Assembly: GCF_011751075.1 (NCBI RefSeq)
Contig: NZ_JAALLN010000001.1
Span: forward strand, 186,001 to 250,000
Length of the DNA: 64,000 nt
Source of the DNA: Flavobacterium poyangense
GTDB lineage: Bacteria; Bacteroidota; Bacteroidia; Flavobacteriales; Flavobacteriaceae
Reading direction: 5' to 3'
Made by a program: the position numbers and the translations under genes. Of the stretch, positions 63,109 through 64,000 are shown in pieces (position 1 is the stretch's first letter; each line of letters starts with the position of its first letter). The notes under the pieces are model-generated. The model saw nothing but the letters and a program-made list of their open reading frames with translations. It made no database searches and was not told where the DNA came from.

Positions 63109-64000
63109 ATGAAAGATTTTAACCCGGCAGACAAAATTCAGGATCTACAATATTTTGGTGAATTTGGTGGTGTAAATCCATCCATTTCAGACTCCTCTAC
63201 TTATACTTTTCTTTCGGCTAAAACAATGTTTGACACTTTTGAAGGTAACATAGAAGGTTGTTATTTATATTCCCGTCATTCTTCTCCAAGTAACTTATAC
63301 TTAGACCAGGCTTTGGCTGCTATGGAAGGTACTGAAACAGCAAATGTTTCGGCTTCGGGAATGGGAGCGATTACACCTACTTTATTGCAGTTGTGCGGCG
63401 CTGGTGACCATATCGTTTCGAGTCGTACCATTTATGGTGGAACATACGCGTTTCTTAAAAACTTCACTCCTCGTTTTGATATTCAAACAAGTTTTGTAGA
63501 CATCACAAAATTAGATCTTGTAGAGGCTGCTATCACACCAAAAACAAAAGTACTGTATTGCGAAACCGTGAGCAATCCGCTACTTGAAGTAGCAGACATT
63601 ACAGGTTTGGCAAAAATTGCTAAAAAGCACAATCTGAAATTAGTAGTTGACAATACCTTCTCACCATTATCGGTTTCTCCTGCAAAATTGGGTGCCGATA
63701 TCGTGATTCATAGTTTGACAAAATATATTAATGGAAGCAGTGATACCGTTGGTGGTGTAACTTGTGCTTCTAAAGAGTTTATTAACTCTTTGAAAAATGT
63801 AAATAGTGGCGCAAGCATGCTTTTAGGTCCAACAATGGACAGTTTACGCTCTGCCAGCGTCATGAAAAATCTTAGAACGCTTCATATTCGCATTAAACAA
63901 CACAGTTATAATGCGGCTTATCTGGCGGATAAATTTGAAAAAGATGGCTTAAAAACGGTTTATCCCGGGTTAAAAAGCCACCCAAGTCATGAACTGTACA
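63109..64000 (+). CDS. Cys/Met-metabolism PLP enzyme (methionine gamma-lyase-like), cut by window end
   Basis: First 297 codons, no stop before 64000. Trans-sulfuration family features: YSRHSSPSNLYLDQALAAMEGTE (about 50-72), ASGMGAI, SSRTIYGGTYAF, CETVSNPLLEVADI, VDNTFSPL, and Schiff-base Lys205 in IHSLTKYINGSSDTVGG. Whether it is a methionine gamma-lyase, cystathionine gamma-lyase/synthase or O-acetylhomoserine enzyme cannot be decided; the SASGMGAI and NGSSD context leans to the methionine gamma-lyase side. Divergent Lrp regulator supports an amino-acid-responsive catabolic role. Confidence 0.85.
   Translation, partial: MKDFNPADKIQDLQYFGEFGGVNPSISDSSTYTFLSAKTMFDTFEGNIEGCYLYSRHSSPSNLYLDQALAAMEGTETANVSASGMGAITPTLLQLCGAGDHIVSSRTIYGGTYAFLKNFTPRFDIQTSFVDITKLDLVEAAITPKTKVLYCETVSNPLLEVADITGLAKIAKKHNLKLVVDNTFSPLSVSPAKLGADIVIHSLTKYINGSSDTVGGVTCASKEFINSLKNVNSGASMLLGPTMDSLRSASVMKNLRTLHIRIKQHSYNAAYLADKFEKDGLKTVYPGLKSHPSHELY

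Overview
This window is a chromosomal stretch from a member of the Bacteroidota, most likely a Flavobacterium or close relative. The DNA is AT-rich. Several genes have the Bacteroidota -7 promoter box (TAnnTTTG). Three TonB-dependent receptors are present, one with a DUF4249 lipoprotein partner. Lipoprotein signals are followed by lysine or acidic residues, and gaps carry dense families of short intergenic repeats. No tRNA, rRNA, CRISPR array, intact transposase or prophage was seen.

Layout. 1-6.3 kb: TonB receptor + DUF4249 lipoprotein, GyrI-like and DinB-like proteins, thiamine pyrophosphokinase, RlmF. 6.3-7 kb: a small accessory scar with a decayed second copy of the rlmF 3' end, a promoter, a compact structured RNA with its own terminator, and a broken DUF3800 gene. 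7-22.5 kb: alpha/beta hydrolase lipoprotein, large TonB receptor, UvrB, TerB-like protein, esterase, dipeptide epimerase, BioF-like PLP enzyme, DUF1456 protein, a LytTR/LytS-type two-component pair, DUF5694 protein, SucC. 23-33 kb: glutamate synthase GltB/GltD, a siderophore-type TonB receptor, and LysA. 33-39 kb: an accessory zone with a two-gene DUF6934-like cassette, long inverted repeats, an unusual XRE-pentapeptide-repeat fusion, a GNAT enzyme and several lipoproteins. 39-45 kb: membrane protein, ArsR + SRPBCC operon, DoxX-like protein, methyltransferase, and ComM with a perfect 42-bp duplication of its 3' end flanking a 512-bp insert. 45-53 kb: S41 peptidase, two secreted amidohydrolase-family proteins (one catalytic-looking domain plus two degenerate ones), Amt. 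53-64 kb: DsbD-like reductase, TilS, PabB, DUF4349 lipoprotein, DoxX, dihydrolipoyl dehydrogenase, and a Lrp/AsnC regulator divergent from a Cys/Met-metabolism PLP enzyme cut by the window end.

Functionally the window mixes core metabolism with cell-envelope functions. GltBD, Amt, LysA and the PLP enzyme concern nitrogen and amino acids; SucC and Lpd concern the TCA cycle; PabB and ThiN concern cofactors; UvrB, TilS and RlmF concern repair and RNA modification. The most notable accessory signals are the DUF3800-linked RNA, the two cases where a host-gene 3' end is duplicated next to foreign-looking DNA (rlmF and comM), the DUF6934-like cassette, and the XRE-pentapeptide protein with paired operator-like repeats. 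Family assignments come from recognising sequence motifs by eye; no database search was run.
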